From assembly GCA_945869825.1 (NCBI GenBank), contig CAMBQF010000011.1, positions 1 to 38,282 of the forward strand: DNA of 38,282 bases, read 5' to 3'. The position numbers and the translations under genes are program-made. Every line of letters starts with the position of its first letter. Position 1 is the stretch's first letter. This document shows, piece after piece, positions 7,034 through 15,500 of this stretch. Origin of the DNA: Chitinophaga pinensis (GTDB lineage Bacteria; Bacteroidota; Bacteroidia; CAMBQF01). The notes beneath the pieces were generated by a model. It did no database searches and was not told the origin of the DNA. It worked only from the letters and a program-made list of their open reading frames with translations.

Positions 7034-9091
7034 TTGAATTTCCAACTTACATCAGACTATAAACCCACGGGAGACCAGCCAGAGGCTATACGCCAACTTG
7101 TTGCTGGCCTTAAACGTGGAGACCGTGCACAAACCCTTTTAGGTGTTACTGGTAGCGGCAAAACATTTACCGTAGCCAATGTGGTGCATTTGGTAAACCG
7201 CCCAACACTTGTACTAAGCCACAACAAAACGCTGGCCGCCCAGTTGTATGGCGAGTTTAAGCAGTTTTTTCCGGACAATGCGGTAGAGTTTTTTGTATCG
7301 TATTACGATTATTACCAACCCGAAGCCTTTATACCATCTAGCAATACGTATATCGAGAAGGACTTATCTATCAACGAAGAGATTGAAAAGCTCCGTCTTT
7401 CTGCAACGTCGGCCCTATTATCGGGGCGAGAGGATGTTATTGTAATATCATCGGTATCATGCATCTACGGTATGGGCAACCCTACCGAGTTTAAAGACAA
7501 TATGGTAAAAGCCCGCAAGGGCGAGGTTATAAGCCGCAATAAATTTTTGCACTCATTGGTGTCGGCATTGTATGCCCGCACCGAGGCTGACTTTAAAAAC
7601 GGCAACTTCCGTGTGCGCGGCGATGCTGTCGATATTTTCCCGGCCTATGCTGACTATTGCTACCGTGTATACTTTTTTGGTGATGAGATTGAAGAAATAG
7701 AAAGCTTTGACCCGCATACCAACCAGGTAATAGAAAACCATGACAAGATAAATATTTACCCTGCCAACCTGTTTGTAACAGCTAAACAAACCATGATGGA
7801 TGCTATATACCGTATTCAGGATGATATGGTTAGGCAGGTTGATTACTTTAAAGAAATAGGTAGGCCTCTGGAGGCTAAACGCCTGGAAGACCGTGTTACA
7901 TATGACTTGGAAATGATGCGCGAACTGGGTTATTGCTCGGGTATAGAAAACTACTCGCGCTACTTTGATGGGCGATTACCTGGCACACGCCCTTTTTGTT
8001 TGCTTGATTATTTTCCTGATGATTTTTTAATGGTGGTAGATGAGAGCCACGTTACTGTACCCCAAATACGGGCTATGTACGGCGGCGACCGCTCGCGCAA
8101 AACAAACCTTGTAGAGTATGGTTTCCGCCTGCCTGCAGCTATGGATAACCGTCCGCTTAAGTTTGAAGAGTTTGAAACACTGGTAAATCAGATTATTTAT
8201 GTAAGCGCTACGCCGGCTGAATATGAGTTGCAAGAGTCTGGCGGTGTGGTGGTAGAACAGGTTATACGTCCAACGGGCTTATTAGACCCTACTATAGAAA
8301 TTCGCCCATGCCAAAACCAGATTGACGACCTGCTGGACGAGATTGAAAAACGGGTGCAGGCCGATGAGCGCGTATTAGTTACCACCCTTACCAAACGCAT
8401 GGCCGAGGAACTGGCTAAATACCTTACCCGCGTAGAAATACGTTGCCGCTATATCCACTCTGATGTGCCTACGCTGGAACGTGTAGAAATACTCCGCGAA
8501 CTACGCATGGGTATGTTTGATGTATTAATTGGCATTAACCTGTTACGCGAGGGATTAGACTTACCCGAAGTATCACTTGTGGCTATATTAGATGCTGATA
8601 AAGAAGGGTTCCTTCGTTCGCAAACATCGCTGGTGCAAACCGTAGGCCGTGCTGCCCGTAACATAAATGGCTTGGTTATTATGTACGCTGATAAGATTAC
8701 CGACAGTATGCAGCATACCATTGACGAAACTAACCGCCGCCGCGAAAAACAGGTAGCCTACAATGTAATGCACAGCATCACACCTACCCAAATTACCAAG
8801 AGTAAGGATAAGCTTAACCAAAAGTCGGTTTTTGCAGCCGATAGGGAAAATATTAGCAAGGCCTATGTAGAACGGGAGGAAATGAATGCCGCTGCCGACC
8901 CTGTTGTAGCATACATGAGCAAAGACCAGCTTCAAAAGTCGATACAAAAGACCAAAAAGAGCATGGAGAAAGCCGCCAAAGAAATGGACTTTATGGAGGC
9001 AGCCCGCCTTCGCGATGAGCTATTCTCTTTAGAAAAACTACTGGAAGAAAAGTTCCCCCGTATCAGTATGAATGAACGCGGAGGTAAATAA
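7034..9091 (+). CDS. uvrB: UvrABC system protein B (excision repair helicase-like subunit)
   Basis: UvrB verifies DNA damage delivered by UvrA and recruits UvrC for dual incision in nucleotide excision repair. The 685 residues hold all hallmarks: Walker A GVTGSGKT at 37-44, the damage-probing beta-hairpin SYYDYYQPEAFIP (89-101), Walker B DESH at about 336-339, ATPVxxEY-like motif VSATPAEYEL, helicase motif VI QTVGRAARN, and a C-terminal UVR domain (KEMDFMEAARLRDELFSLEKLL) that contacts UvrC. The start is a TTG codon at 7034: the frame has a stop at 6998-7000 and no ATG between, and MNFQLTSDYKPTGDQPEAI is the expected N-terminus. It is transcribed from its own promoter divergently from the receptor gene. 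Confidence 0.98.
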   Translation: MNFQLTSDYKPTGDQPEAIRQLVAGLKRGDRAQTLLGVTGSGKTFTVANVVHLVNRPTLVLSHNKTLAAQLYGEFKQFFPDNAVEFFVSYYDYYQPEAFIPSSNTYIEKDLSINEEIEKLRLSATSALLSGREDVIVISSVSCIYGMGNPTEFKDNMVKARKGEVISRNKFLHSLVSALYARTEADFKNGNFRVRGDAVDIFPAYADYCYRVYFFGDEIEEIESFDPHTNQVIENHDKINIYPANLFVTAKQTMMDAIYRIQDDMVRQVDYFKEIGRPLEAKRLEDRVTYDLEMMRELGYCSGIENYSRYFDGRLPGTRPFCLLDYFPDDFLMVVDESHVTVPQIRAMYGGDRSRKTNLVEYGFRLPAAMDNRPLKFEEFETLVNQIIYVSATPAEYELQESGGVVVEQVIRPTGLLDPTIEIRPCQNQIDDLLDEIEKRVQADERVLVTTLTKRMAEELAKYLTRVEIRCRYIHSDVPTLERVEILRELRMGMFDVLIGINLLREGLDLPEVSLVAILDADKEGFLRSQTSLVQTVGRAARNINGLVIMYADKITDSMQHTIDETNRRREKQVAYNVMHSITPTQITKSKDKLNQKSVFAADRENISKAYVEREEMNAAADPVVAYMSKDQLQKSIQKTKKSMEKAAKEMDFMEAARLRDELFSLEKLLEEKFPRISMNERGGK

Positions 9092-9094
9092 CAC

Positions 9095-9124
9095 TTGACA
9101 AATCAAAAAATCTTCGTACATTTG
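9095..9124 (+). promoter_or_regulatory. promoter of the rimP-nusA-infB operon
   Basis: TTG (9095-9097, within TTGACA) is followed after exactly 19 bp by TACATTTG (9117-9124) and then CA, an ideal Bacteroidota housekeeping promoter. The start of transcription is expected near 9128-9131, about 100 bases before rimP. It begins 4 bp after the uvrB stop. Confidence 0.75.
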
Positions 9125-9150
9125 CAGTAATCTTATGGTATAATACTAAA

Positions 9151-9177
9151 AAGAGGGCTCTAATTAGGCCCTTTTTT
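9151..9177 (+). terminator. intrinsic terminator inside the rimP leader (candidate attenuator)
   Basis: AAGAGGGCT pairs with GGCCCTTTT around a 7-base loop (CTAATTA), with GGGC/GCCC at the core, and the right arm runs into TTTTTT (9172-9177). It lies between the promoter at 9095-9124 and the rimP ATG at 9233, so it is in the leader of the operon and would release an RNA of about 45-50 bases. It could also stop uvrB readthrough. NusA is encoded in this operon and affects intrinsic termination, so autoregulation by attenuation is a reasonable inference. Confidence 0.7.
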
Positions 9178-9232
9178 GTTACACAAAATTCACCTTTTGC
9201 CCTGTTATCAAGGCTTTAGGCAGTAAAGTAAA

Positions 9233-9691
9233 ATGATTAGTACAGAACAAGTAGAAAAACTTGCAAACGAGCATTTAGAAGGAACACCAAACTATTTGGT
9301 GAATGTAAATGTATCGCGCAACAACAAGATAATCGTTATTATTGATAACGACCACGGTGGCATTAATGTAAAAGATTGTGTTAGCCTAAGTAAGTTTATT
9401 GAAGAAGGCCTGGACCGCGAAAAAGAAGACTTTGAATTGGAAGTATCATCGCACGGTATAGGGCAGCCCCTTAAAATGATGCGCCAGTATAAAAAGAATA
9501 CAGGCCGCACCGTAGCCCTGACCCTTGCCGATGGTAAAAAGGTTGAAGGCGTTTTATTAGGAGCAAATGACAAAGCCATTAGTATTGAAACAGAAGTTAA
9601 ATACCCTGATACTAAAAAGAAAGAAGTAGTAACAGTAAACTACCCTTTTGAGGAAGTAAAACAAACAATAGTAACATTTAAATTTAAATAA
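9233..9691 (+). CDS. rimP: ribosome maturation factor RimP
   Basis: RimP assists maturation of the 30S ribosomal subunit in the cytoplasm. The 152-residue length is typical. The N-terminal domain contains VNVNVSRNNKIIVIIDNDHGGINVKDCVSLSKFIEEGLD, and the central FELEVSSHGIGQPLKMMRQYKKNTGR segment (about 71-93) matches the family signature FELEVSSPGLxRPLK, with His replacing the usual proline. The C-terminal part forms an Sm-like small beta domain (GKKVEGVLL and following). It is the first gene of the rimP-nusA-infB order that is conserved across bacteria; nusA follows after 27 bp. Expression is probably controlled by the upstream promoter and leader terminator. Confidence 0.95.
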   Translation: MISTEQVEKLANEHLEGTPNYLVNVNVSRNNKIIVIIDNDHGGINVKDCVSLSKFIEEGLDREKEDFELEVSSHGIGQPLKMMRQYKKNTGRTVALTLADGKKVEGVLLGANDKAISIETEVKYPDTKKKEVVTVNYPFEEVKQTIVTFKFK

Positions 9692-9718
9692 TAAGTAACC
9701 CCATTAATTTTTTAAACC

Positions 9719-10975
9719 ATGGATAGCAAAACACTTATAGAGTCGTTTGCAGAGTTTAAAGAGGTTAAGAACATTGACCGCGTAACTATGATGAGTATTT
9801 TGGAGGATGTTATTCGTAACACCATCCAAAAGAAATATGGTTCTGACGAAAACTTTAACATCATTATTAATACAGACAAGGGTGACCTTGAGATTTGGCA
9901 TAACCGCGAAATTGTTGATGATGAGTGGGCAGAAGACAGCTTTGACTTTGATGAGGCTAAACATATAAGCCTTACACAGGCGCAAAAAATTGAGCCCGAC
10001 TTTGAAATTGGCGAAGAGGTATCTGAGCAATTATACATTGAAAACTTTGGCCGCCGTTCGGTTTTGGCACTACGTCAAAACCTGCAAAGCCGCCTGTTAG
10101 ACCTTGAGAAAGACGGTATATTTAAAAAATACACAGAGCGTGTTGGCGAAATCATCACCTCTGAGGTTTACCAGATTTGGAAAAAAGAAATCCTTTTGTT
10201 GGATGATGAAGGCAACGAACTTATTTTGCCTAAAGACCAACAAATACCTACCGACTTTTTTAAGAAAGGTGATGCTGTACGTGCAGTAGCCTTAAAGGTA
10301 GAAATGAAAAATAACAGCCCTGTTATTACCCTTTCACGCACATCGCCTACTTTCTTAGAGCGTATGTTTGAAATGGAAGTACCTGAGGTTTTTGATGGTT
10401 TGATTACTATTAAAAACATTGTGCGCGTTCCGGGCGAGCGTGCTAAAGTTGCAGTAGAGTCTTACGACGACCGTATTGACCCTGTTGGCGCCTGTGTAGG
10501 TATGAAAGGTTCTCGTATCCACGGTATTGTTCGCGAATTGCACAATGAAAATATTGATGTTATCAATTACACCAATAACATTCCGTTATACATATCACGT
10601 GCTTTAAACCCGGCCAAAATCTCTTCTATTAAAATAGACGAGGTTACTAAACGTGCTGAGGTTTACTTAAAGCCTGACCAGGTATCGTTAGCTATTGGCA
10701 AAGGCGGTTTAAACATTAAACTTGCCAGCAAACTTACAGGTTATGAGATTGATGTTTTCCGTGATAGCGAAGGTGAGATTGATGATGATGATGTTGCATT
10801 AGAAGAATTCTCGGACGAAATAGAAGCATGGGTAATTGCCCAGTTTAAAGCAATTGGTTGCGATACAGCTCGTAGCGTACTCCGACATAATGCTGAATAT
10901 CTTGCCAATGCTACTGACCTTGAAATGGAAACTATTGAAGAAGTGTTGAGTATTTTGAAATCTGAGTTTGAATAA
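9719..10975 (+). CDS. nusA: transcription termination/antitermination protein NusA
   Basis: NusA binds RNA polymerase and nascent RNA, modulating pausing, termination and antitermination. The 418 residues show the N-terminal polymerase-binding domain (ESFAEFKEVKNIDRVTMMSILEDVIR at 8-33), an S1 RNA-binding domain at about 130-205 (GEIITSEVYQIWKKEILL and onward), the family linker SRTSPTFLERMFEMEVPE, then KH1 around 250-275 (DPVGACVGMKGSRI) and KH2 around 320-345 (AIGKGGLNIKLA). An acidic stretch near 350-365 and a short helical tail ending LKSEFE follow; the long acidic repeats seen in proteobacterial NusA are absent, as usual in Bacteroidota. It lies between rimP and infB in the conserved operon. 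Confidence 0.97.
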   Translation: MDSKTLIESFAEFKEVKNIDRVTMMSILEDVIRNTIQKKYGSDENFNIIINTDKGDLEIWHNREIVDDEWAEDSFDFDEAKHISLTQAQKIEPDFEIGEEVSEQLYIENFGRRSVLALRQNLQSRLLDLEKDGIFKKYTERVGEIITSEVYQIWKKEILLLDDEGNELILPKDQQIPTDFFKKGDAVRAVALKVEMKNNSPVITLSRTSPTFLERMFEMEVPEVFDGLITIKNIVRVPGERAKVAVESYDDRIDPVGACVGMKGSRIHGIVRELHNENIDVINYTNNIPLYISRALNPAKISSIKIDEVTKRAEVYLKPDQVSLAIGKGGLNIKLASKLTGYEIDVFRDSEGEIDDDDVALEEFSDEIEAWVIAQFKAIGCDTARSVLRHNAEYLANATDLEMETIEEVLSILKSEFE

Positions 10976-11018
10976 AAAGCCGTTTATTTGCAGGTATTAT
11001 TTATCTGCAATAGCTTTT
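10975..11018 (+). terminator. intercistronic hairpin between nusA and infB
   Basis: AAAAGC (10975-10980) pairs with GCTTTT (11013-11018), and inside it TTGCAG (10988-10993) pairs with CTGCAA (11005-11010) around an AT-rich loop. It starts on the last base of the nusA stop codon and ends with four Ts. The stem is interrupted and the T-run short, so it may be a weak terminator, an RNA-processing site or an mRNA-stability element that tunes infB relative to rimP-nusA. Confidence 0.4.
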
Positions 11019-11060
11019 AGTAAAATCAGGTATATAATTTAGAACAAAAAGTAGAAAAGA

Positions 11061-14060
11061 ATGGCCGAAGGATCAGCGCCTAAACGATTAAGTAAAGTAG
11101 CCGCAGAATTCAGTGTGAGTGTATCTCGCATAACTGAATTTCTGTCGGGTAAAGGGCATTCGTATAGTAACCCTAACGATAAGCTCCCCGAAGAGGTATA
11201 TTCATTGGTGCTGAAAGAATTTGGCGGCGATAAAGCCGTAAAGGAGCAAGCCATTAAGTTTCAGGAAACAACTTTGCGTACCCAACGACAGGCAGTAGTG
11301 CTTGACGAAGAGAACGTTATTACACAAAAAGACAAACGCCGAGACACAGAAGATGACGAGGTGTTAATTAAAAACAATACTGTAACTAGCCCTAAAACTG
11401 TAGCCAAAGAAAAACCTGAGGAAAAAGTTGAAGCACCGGTTGCTAAAGTAGAAGCAGAAGTCCCTAGAGTTGAGGAGGCTCCCGTGGTTGAAGAAAAACC
11501 TGCTGTAAAAGAAGAGCCAAAAGTTGAAGCGGAAGCTGAAACATCAGGCCCTAAAGTATTAGGCAAAATAGACCTTGACGGTATCAACTCTAAAACACGC
11601 CCTGACAAGAAAAAGGCGGAGAAAGAAGATAAGCCTGCTGCTAAAGGCAAAGGAGCTAAAAAGATTGAAAAAGCAGAAGAGGTAGTTGAAGAGGTAAAAC
11701 CTGCTGCTAAAGCAAAGGCTGAAGAAGTAATTGCCCCTCCTGTTGTTGAAGCAGCTTCAAAACCTGAAGAGATTGCTGCTGTTGAAGAACCAAAAAGGGA
11801 AGAGCCTGAACACCATGAGACCAAGTTCTCTGTACTGTCAGGCCCTACCATTTTAGGTAAAATTGAACTGCCAAAACCGATTGAGAAGAAAAAACAACCA
11901 GTAGCTTCGTCTCGCGACGGGCAGGCAGGCGAAAAGAAAAAACGTAAACGTTTACCAACACCGGGAGCCCAAACTAATACAGGCGGCGGTGGCAACACTA
12001 ATACCGGTGGTGGTGGTGGCGGCAATAACCAAAATCGCGGACCTGGCGGTAATAACCAAAACCGTGGACCAGGCGGTAATAACCAAAACCGTGGGCCGGG
12101 TGGACAAAACCGTGGGCCTGGACAAAACCGCGGACCTGTTGTGCCTAAAGCACCACTTACCGAGGAAGAAGTTCAAAAACAGATTAAAGAAACACTGGCC
12201 CGCTTAGCCGACCGTGGAAACAAATCTAAAGGTGCGAAATACCGCCGCGAGAAGCGTGACCTAGTTAGTGAACGTAAGCAGGTTCAGATGGAGCAGGATG
12301 AACTGGAAAAACAAACGCTTAAGGTTACTGAGTTTGTAACAGCCAACGAACTATCAAAAATGATGGGTGTTGGGGTTACTGATGTAATCTCTACCTGTAT
12401 GAGTTTGGGTATGTTTGTTTCTATTAACCAGCGTTTAGATGCTGAAGCCCTTGCTATTGTTGCTGAGGAATTTGGTTTTAAAGTAGAATTTATCAGCGCT
12501 GAAGTATCGGAAGCTATAAAAGAAGTACCTGACCGTGAAGAAGATTTAGTACCACGTTCGCCTATTGTTACGGTAATGGGCCACGTAGACCATGGTAAAA
12601 CATCATTACTTGACTACGTGCGTAAAGCAAACGTAATTGCGGGTGAGGCCGGTGGCATTACCCAGCATATTGGTGCTTACAGTGTAGAAATAGAAGATGG
12701 AAGGCACATTACTTTCTTAGATACACCCGGCCACGAAGCGTTTACCGCTATGCGTGCCCGTGGTGCTAAAGTAACCGACATTGCCATTATTGTAATTGCT
12801 GCTGATGATAGCGTAATGCCCCAAACCATTGAGGCTATTAACCATGCGCAAGCCGCTAACGTACCAATGGTATTTGCTATAAACAAAGTTGATAAGCCCG
12901 GTGCTAACCCTGAAAAAATTAAGGAGCAGCTTGCTGGTATGAATATTTTAGTTGAAGATTGGGGTGGCAAATTCCAGTGCCAGGAGATATCTGCTAAACA
13001 AGGCTTAAACATTAACCTGTTACTTGAGAAAGTGTTGCTTGAAGCCGAATTACTTGAGCTTAAAGCTAACCCAACACGTAATGCATCGGGTACAATTATC
13101 GAGTCTACACTTGATAAAGGCCGTGGTTATGTTTCAACCATGTTGGTTCATAACGGCACGCTACGAGTTGGCGATGTTTTGTTGGCTGGTTCGCACACAG
13201 GCCGTGTTAAAGCTATGTTTAACGAACGCGGTGGTGCTTTAAAAGAAGCAGGCCCGGCTACTCCGGTTGTAATTTTAGGTTTAAGCGGTGCTCCACAAGC
13301 AGGCGACCTGTTTAACGTAATGGATGATGAGCGTGAAGCACGTGATATTGCAACCAAACGTACACAGTTACAACGCGAACAAGGTTTGCGCACGCACAAA
13401 CATATTACGCTTGATGAGATTGGCCGCCGTATTGCCATTGGTGACTTTAAAGAACTTAATGTTATTGTTAAAGGGGACGTGGATGGTTCTATTGAGGCGC
13501 TTTCTGACTCGTTATTGAAACTTTCTACACCTCAGATTCAGGTAAATATCATCCACAAATCAGTTGGTGCGGTTACAGAGAGCGACGTATTGCTTGCCTC
13601 TGCATCTAATGCCATTGTGGTAGCATTCCAGGTTCGTCCTTCGCCGGCAGCGCGCCGCTTAGCCGAGCAGGAAGAGATTGAGATACGCCAGTACTCAATT
13701 ATATATAACGCTATAGAGGAAGTGAAAGCCGCTATGGAGGGTATGCTATCGCCTGATATTGAAGAGAAAGTTATTTGTAACATTGAGATACGTGATGTAT
13801 TTAAGATTACTAAAGTGGGCACAGTTGCCGGCTGTATGGTGCTAGATGGTAAAGTACACCGTAACACTCGCATCCGCCTGATACGCGATGGTATTGTTAT
13901 CTACAACGGTTTACTAGGTTCACTAAAACGCTTTAAAGACGATGTGAAAGAAGTAGCTGCTGGCTTTGAATGTGGTTTAAATATTGAGAACTTTAATGAT
14001 ATCAAAGTAGGCGATATAATTGAAGGTTACGAAGAAGTAGAAGTTAAAAAGAAACTATAA
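11061..14060 (+). CDS. infB: translation initiation factor IF-2
   Basis: IF-2 is the GTPase that brings initiator tRNA to the 30S subunit and promotes subunit joining. The 999 residues begin with an IF2_N-like segment ([20 protein letters not shown]), followed by a long charged, alanine/glutamate/lysine-rich linker (about 80-310) and a glycine/arginine repeat block (about 305-360). A second IF2_N domain ([22 protein letters not shown]) precedes the GTPase: G1 GHVDHGKT at 507-514, G3 DTPGHEAF, G4 NKVD, then the beta-barrel and C-terminal fMet-tRNA-binding domains ([27 protein letters not shown]). It is the last gene of the operon and is followed by a strong terminator. The large N-terminal extension is normal for Bacteroidota. 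Confidence 0.98.
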   Translation: MAEGSAPKRLSKVAAEFSVSVSRITEFLSGKGHSYSNPNDKLPEEVYSLVLKEFGGDKAVKEQAIKFQETTLRTQRQAVVLDEENVITQKDKRRDTEDDEVLIKNNTVTSPKTVAKEKPEEKVEAPVAKVEAEVPRVEEAPVVEEKPAVKEEPKVEAEAETSGPKVLGKIDLDGINSKTRPDKKKAEKEDKPAAKGKGAKKIEKAEEVVEEVKPAAKAKAEEVIAPPVVEAASKPEEIAAVEEPKREEPEHHETKFSVLSGPTILGKIELPKPIEKKKQPVASSRDGQAGEKKKRKRLPTPGAQTNTGGGGNTNTGGGGGGNNQNRGPGGNNQNRGPGGNNQNRGPGGQNRGPGQNRGPVVPKAPLTEEEVQKQIKETLARLADRGNKSKGAKYRREKRDLVSERKQVQMEQDELEKQTLKVTEFVTANELSKMMGVGVTDVISTCMSLGMFVSINQRLDAEALAIVAEEFGFKVEFISAEVSEAIKEVPDREEDLVPRSPIVTVMGHVDHGKTSLLDYVRKANVIAGEAGGITQHIGAYSVEIEDGRHITFLDTPGHEAFTAMRARGAKVTDIAIIVIAADDSVMPQTIEAINHAQAANVPMVFAINKVDKPGANPEKIKEQLAGMNILVEDWGGKFQCQEISAKQGLNINLLLEKVLLEAELLELKANPTRNASGTIIESTLDKGRGYVSTMLVHNGTLRVGDVLLAGSHTGRVKAMFNERGGALKEAGPATPVVILGLSGAPQAGDLFNVMDDEREARDIATKRTQLQREQGLRTHKHITLDEIGRRIAIGDFKELNVIVKGDVDGSIEALSDSLLKLSTPQIQVNIIHKSVGAVTESDVLLASASNAIVVAFQVRPSPAARRLAEQEEIEIRQYSIIYNAIEEVKAAMEGMLSPDIEEKVICNIEIRDVFKITKVGTVAGCMVLDGKVHRNTRIRLIRDGIVIYNGLLGSLKRFKDDVKEVAAGFECGLNIENFNDIKVGDIIEGYEEVEVKKKL
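12024..12140 (+). repeat. 27-bp and 18-bp tandem repeats encoding NNQNRGPGG units in infB
   Basis: Three 27-bp units at 12024-12050, 12051-12077 and 12078-12104 each encode NNQNRGPGG, and two 18-bp partial units at 12105-12140 encode QNRGPG-like motifs. The preceding codons encode a TNTGGGG-rich run. The repeats lie in the disordered linker before the second IF2_N domain and look prone to copy-number change by slippage; arginine/glycine repeats often contact RNA. Confidence 0.8.
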
Positions 14061-14079
14061 ATCAGTTTATTATAAAAAG

Positions 14080-14114
14080 AAAAGGCGTCTAATTTATAAC
14101 CAGACGCCTTTTTT
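14080..14114. terminator. terminator after infB, bidirectional
   Basis: GGCGTCT (14084-14090) pairs perfectly with AGACGCC (14102-14108) around an 11-base loop, extended by AAAA on the left and TTTT on the right; six Ts follow on the + strand. It ends 22 bp before the stop of the convergent nfeD-like gene, and its AAAA-flanked reverse strand can terminate that transcript too. Confidence 0.85.
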
Positions 14115-14136
14115 ATTATTACCATTTTCTTTTAAA

Positions 14137-15483
14137 CTAAACCTTTTCTTTTACTGTAAGCTGGGCTAATGTTTGTGAAACAACCACTACTTGTTTACCA
14201 GCCGTTATGTAGCCAGTAATTGCAGTAGCATCGTAAACCACTTCGCCAATTTCTATTTTACCTGCAGGGCGAAGGTCGGTATGTGCAAGTCCCTCTGTTC
14301 CAATTAATGAGTGGTGCTGCTCTGAGCTTACAAACCCTTTGTTGCTATTTTGTACAGATTGTAGGGCTACCCTCTTGAACATATGGGTATCAAATAACTT
14401 ATAAGCTACCCAAATGCTTCCTGCCAACCCTACTAATGTAGAAACGCTAACCAAGGCCAGCGATTTTACAACAGTATCACCATTTACACTTGAAAAATCT
14501 AACCCGACATTGCTAAGCAGGCTCAGTGTTAACCCGGCTACCATTAGTACTATGCCAGCAATGCCTATAACCCCAAAACCCGGTATGGCAAACAGTTCTA
14601 TCATCAAAAGTATAACCCCGACAAAGAATACCACTATCTCCCAGTTTGCAGCAAGGCCTTCAAGATAAAGCGGTGCAAAGTACAATATAGCTCCAATTAG
14701 GGCTATAAGCAAAGGCAACCCTATACCCGGTTGCTGCAATTCAAAGTAAATCCCGCCAATAATCATTAAAATAAGGATGCCACTAACCGCGGGGCTTATA
14801 AGGAAGTTAATAAGCTTATCTAGTGTGCTGGGTTTATACTCTACTATTTCATAATTAGCAATTCCGGCATGCTTTAACACCTCCTCCACATTCTCGGCAA
14901 TACCCTGGCAATACTTATTTTTAATAGCTTCTGATGCGGTAAACGTTAATACCTTACCCGAGTCATTAACTCCGGGGATATAGGTGCGTGGGTCTACCAT
15001 AGCTTCGGCAATTAATGGGTCGCGGCCATTCTTCTCAGCCGTAGAGCGCATAATAGACCTCATATACGACTGGTATTTATCGGGCATAATTTCTCCATCG
15101 CCATTAACCACGCTGGCAGCTCCCATGCTACCACCCTGTCGCATATATATACTATCGCACGATATGGCAATTAGCGCCCCTGCTGATGCTGCATTGTTAT
15201 TAATGAATACATAAACAGGTATAGGAGAATTTAGGATTTTGGTACGGATAGAATCGGCTGCATCTAGCATACCACCGTAGGTATTTAGTTGCAATAGTAT
15301 GATGTCAGCCTTAGCCTCTTTAGCAGCATTAAAAGCCTGCTTGGTTAATCGCCAGGTTGGCGGGGCTATTTCATCAGCAATAGTAAAAGTAAAAACCCGC
15401 TTCTTCCCTACCTCACTTTGTGCAAAGCCGATAGTAAATACAAATAATAAAAGGGTAAACAGCAGTATTGATTTAGCTTTCAT
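14137..15483 (-). CDS. NfeD-family membrane serine protease (long form with ClpP-like domain)
   Basis: A 448-residue member of the long NfeD proteins. A signal peptide ends GFA before QSEV. A ClpP-class serine protease domain follows (about 28-210), with Ser100 in NNNAASAGALIA as the likely nucleophile and Lys136 in MPDKYQSYMRS as the likely base, the Ser-Lys dyad known from the archaeal homolog. Four or five membrane segments lie at about 228-360 (SGILILMIIGGIYFEL, LPLLIALIGAILYFAPLYL, IVVFFVGVILLMIELFAI, VIGIAGIVLMVAGLTLSLL), and a C-terminal OB-fold NfeD domain (LIGTEGLAHTDLRPAGKIEIG) ends the protein. Long NfeD proteins usually pair with a stomatin-like gene; none is present here. It lies 17 bp after the copper-monooxygenase gene, suggesting co-transcription. 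Confidence 0.92.
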   Translation of the reverse strand: MKAKSILLFTLLLFVFTIGFAQSEVGKKRVFTFTIADEIAPPTWRLTKQAFNAAKEAKADIILLQLNTYGGMLDAADSIRTKILNSPIPVYVFINNNAASAGALIAISCDSIYMRQGGSMGAASVVNGDGEIMPDKYQSYMRSIMRSTAEKNGRDPLIAEAMVDPRTYIPGVNDSGKVLTFTASEAIKNKYCQGIAENVEEVLKHAGIANYEIVEYKPSTLDKLINFLISPAVSGILILMIIGGIYFELQQPGIGLPLLIALIGAILYFAPLYLEGLAANWEIVVFFVGVILLMIELFAIPGFGVIGIAGIVLMVAGLTLSLLSNVGLDFSSVNGDTVVKSLALVSVSTLVGLAGSIWVAYKLFDTHMFKRVALQSVQNSNKGFVSSEQHHSLIGTEGLAHTDLRPAGKIEIGEVVYDATAITGYITAGKQVVVVSQTLAQLTVKEKV

Positions 15484-15500
15484 AATTAGTTTTAATATTA

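Noticed and set aside
11261-12025. 254-codon open frame on the minus strand opposite infB
   Set aside because: It is antisense to the compositionally biased IF-2 linker; its serine/threonine/proline-rich translation is a by-product of Glu/Ala/Lys codons and has no recognisable domain or start signals.
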